Source: Treponema sp. (GTDB taxonomy: Bacteria; Spirochaetota; Spirochaetia; Treponematales; Treponemataceae). From it: 64,000 nt of DNA. The stretch spans positions 31,059-95,058 of the forward strand of contig JAFUFU010000007.1 of the NCBI GenBank assembly GCA_017469785.1, written 5' to 3'. The notes beneath the pieces were generated by a model. That model saw only the letters and a list, made by a program, of their open reading frames with translations. It was not told where the DNA came from and ran no database searches. The position numbers and the translations under genes are program-made. The first letter of the stretch is position 1; every line of letters starts with the position of its first letter. Shown one piece after another: positions 62,570 to 64,000 of the stretch.

Positions 62570-64000
62570 ATGAAAAAAATTGCTTCTTACGTCTGGAAAG
62601 GCCTTTTTCTGACACTGATTCCGGCATTTCTGGCCCTTTCCGGTTGTACGAACGATATAGACAGCGCGAGTACCGTTCTCGGCATTGACAGCAGCGCCGA
62701 TGATGCCTCGGCTCTGAACGACAACGACGGAAAAAGCGACAAGGACACGCGCAAGGATTACGGTTCCAATGATGGCTCGGGCTCGTCAGTCATTGATTTC
62801 GGAGACAACTTCATCCGAGGATTCGACGCGAGCGCGGTGGATTACTTTGAGAATGTCTACGCTTCATCGAATAATTGGACAGACAAAAACTGGTACGACA
62901 CGGACGGAACGCAGAAGGATATTTTTGTCCTGCTTGCAGAGCATGGCTTTAACACAATCCGTTTGCGTGTGTGGGTTGATCCAAGTGTTACAAGTACGAT
63001 TTCAAACGATTCTGTGTGGCCGACTTCTACGAATGTGGAAAACGCATGGAAAAATGGTGACAGCACTAAAGAGCGAGCCGCAGCGCTCGCAAAACGCGCA
63101 AAAGCGGCTGGCATGAAAGTTCTTCTTGACTTCCACCTTTCGGACTATTGGACAGACCCGTCCGTTCAGCTCATTCCAGAATCTTGGCAGTCTGTTACAA
63201 GTGCGGAGGAAATGAAAGAAAAACTCACTTCTCATATAACTGAAGTGCTCCAATATATGAAAGATAACTCTGTGACCCCGGACTATGTACAGGTAGGCAA
63301 CGAGATTGACAGAGGAATCCTTGTTGATGCGTCCGTAGACGCTGGCACAAGTCCGAAGACGGCGACTTCGGCGGATTCTTCAATCAGTGGTGGAATTAGT
63401 TCAGATAACTTCAAAACATATCTCAAAGCTGGATGTGATGCCGTACGTGATTTTGATAACGATATAAAAATCATAATTCATATTACGGCAAAGAATTCTG
63501 ATGGATTTGCGAAAGTTGAAGCATCTGGCGCAGACTACGATATTATTGGCCTTTCGTATTATTCGTGGGAAAATCACGGAACAATGGATGAACTTATCGC
63601 AAAAATCGGAAACTTGGAGAGCACATATAATAAAAAAGTCCTGGTTGTGGAAACTTCGTTTGCTGCAAAAGATTACGAAAATAATGAGCACATGACCCAG
63701 GCAGCAACGAATTTAAGCGCAAAGAATTATTCCGATGTCACGATAGAGAGCAATGCTGTTGTTCCTTCGGAAGATGTTCAGAAAGCAATTCTTCGCCACA
63801 CCATGCAGGAAGTCTATGATGCAGGTGGAATAGGAATCTGTATTTGGGGTGGCGAGCGGCGCGATTATCAGTACGGACTTTTCGACTGGGAGGGAAAAGC
63901 CTTTGCTGGAATCGACGCATTCAACTACAAACCCGCCGACGGTTACCCGACCGAGAATTCATCAGACGGCAACTCTTCTGACAATACGGGGGGGGGGTAC
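62570..64000 (+). CDS. lipoprotein GH53 endo-beta-1,4-galactanase, 3' end outside window
   Basis: Open from ATG 62570 (GGGAGG upstream) to the window end, 477 codons, no stop yet. Lipobox ALSGC (Cys26), then a Ser/Asp-rich linker and a GH53 domain from FIRGFDASAVDYFENVYASS. Acid/base Glu245 in VQVGNEIDRG; nucleophile Glu361 in VVETSFAAK. After PADGYPTENSSDGNSSDN the frame reaches a ten-G tract coding Gly-Gly-Gly, probably a linker to further modules. A surface-anchored counterpart of the secreted GH53 gene. Confidence 0.88.
   Translation, partial: MKKIASYVWKGLFLTLIPAFLALSGCTNDIDSASTVLGIDSSADDASALNDNDGKSDKDTRKDYGSNDGSGSSVIDFGDNFIRGFDASAVDYFENVYASSNNWTDKNWYDTDGTQKDIFVLLAEHGFNTIRLRVWVDPSVTSTISNDSVWPTSTNVENAWKNGDSTKERAAALAKRAKAAGMKVLLDFHLSDYWTDPSVQLIPESWQSVTSAEEMKEKLTSHITEVLQYMKDNSVTPDYVQVGNEIDRGILVDASVDAGTSPKTATSADSSISGGISSDNFKTYLKAGCDAVRDFDNDIKIIIHITAKNSDGFAKVEASGADYDIIGLSYYSWENHGTMDELIAKIGNLESTYNKKVLVVETSFAAKDYENNEHMTQAATNLSAKNYSDVTIESNAVVPSEDVQKAILRHTMQEVYDAGGIGICIWGGERRDYQYGLFDWEGKAFAGIDAFNYKPADGYPTENSSDGNSSDNTGGGY
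63988..63997 (+). repeat. ten-G homopolymer in the GH53 lipoprotein gene
   Basis: Ten consecutive G in coding sequence, three bases from the window end. Such tracts are prone to slippage; sequencing error or contig-end artefact is also possible. Confidence 0.6.

Noticed and set aside
1-64000. tRNA or rRNA genes
   Set aside because: No cloverleaf or rRNA-like stretch noticed in the intergenic regions when read by eye; a tRNA search program would be needed to be sure.

Overview
The window is a spirochaete chromosome segment, most likely a carbohydrate-fermenting Treponema. The evidence is two FlaA-type periplasmic flagellar sheath proteins in tandem, a FliG1-like second switch protein, a short division cluster (mraZ-rsmH-ftsL-murF-ftsW-ftsQ-ftsA-ftsZ), many lipoproteins and many GTG or TTG starts. 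Gene names rest on motifs and context; no database search was possible.

Layout. 1-2.7 kb: end of a heavy-metal-associated-type protein, an AraC regulator and a divergent MATE exporter. 2.8-12.0 kb: division cluster headed by mraZ with its own four-repeat operator, running into a Xer recombinase. 12-19 kb: TPR lipoprotein, dprA, topA, a second Xer, hslV and hslU. 19-21.5 kb: accessory genes (a putative PD-(D/E)XK nuclease, a bacterial PARG, a 54-residue protein). 21.6-26.9 kb: ilvD, an ATP-grasp protein and ilvB. 27-34.3 kb: class II aldolase, two flaA genes, a fliG1-like gene coupled to a large M16C peptidase. 34.3-45.4 kb: two poorly known genes, then rimP-nusA-infB-rbfA-truB/ribF-rpsO and pnp. 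45.5-64 kb: a galactan/galactose locus.

The galactan locus is the most distinctive system. Three promoters (before galT, the lacI-type regulator and the GH35 gene) each carry the near-palindrome ATTGTGCAA-TCGG-TTGCACAAT (or a close variant) between or over the -35 and -10 boxes, which marks one local regulon. Inferred pathway: a secreted GH53 galactanase with galactan-binding-type modules, a lipoprotein GH53, an outer-membrane beta-barrel protein and two surface-type lipoproteins release and bind galacto-oligosaccharides. A binding protein and two permeases import them, a cytoplasmic GH35 beta-galactosidase cleaves them, and GalM, GalK and GalT feed galactose to glycolysis. An alpha-galactosidase remnant lies beside galT. 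No ABC ATPase or galE is present here.

Other points of note: a TruB-RibF fusion with a degenerate riboflavin kinase half; NusA ending in a Cys4 zinc ribbon; IF-2 with a Gly/Arg/Asn-rich disordered segment; a terminator hairpin inside the rimP-nusA leader; several genes whose promoter spacing predicts leaderless mRNA; and a family of periodic ATCTGTG/CTCTGTG inverted repeats placed just before start codons, with one arm also found inside the ATP-grasp coding sequence.
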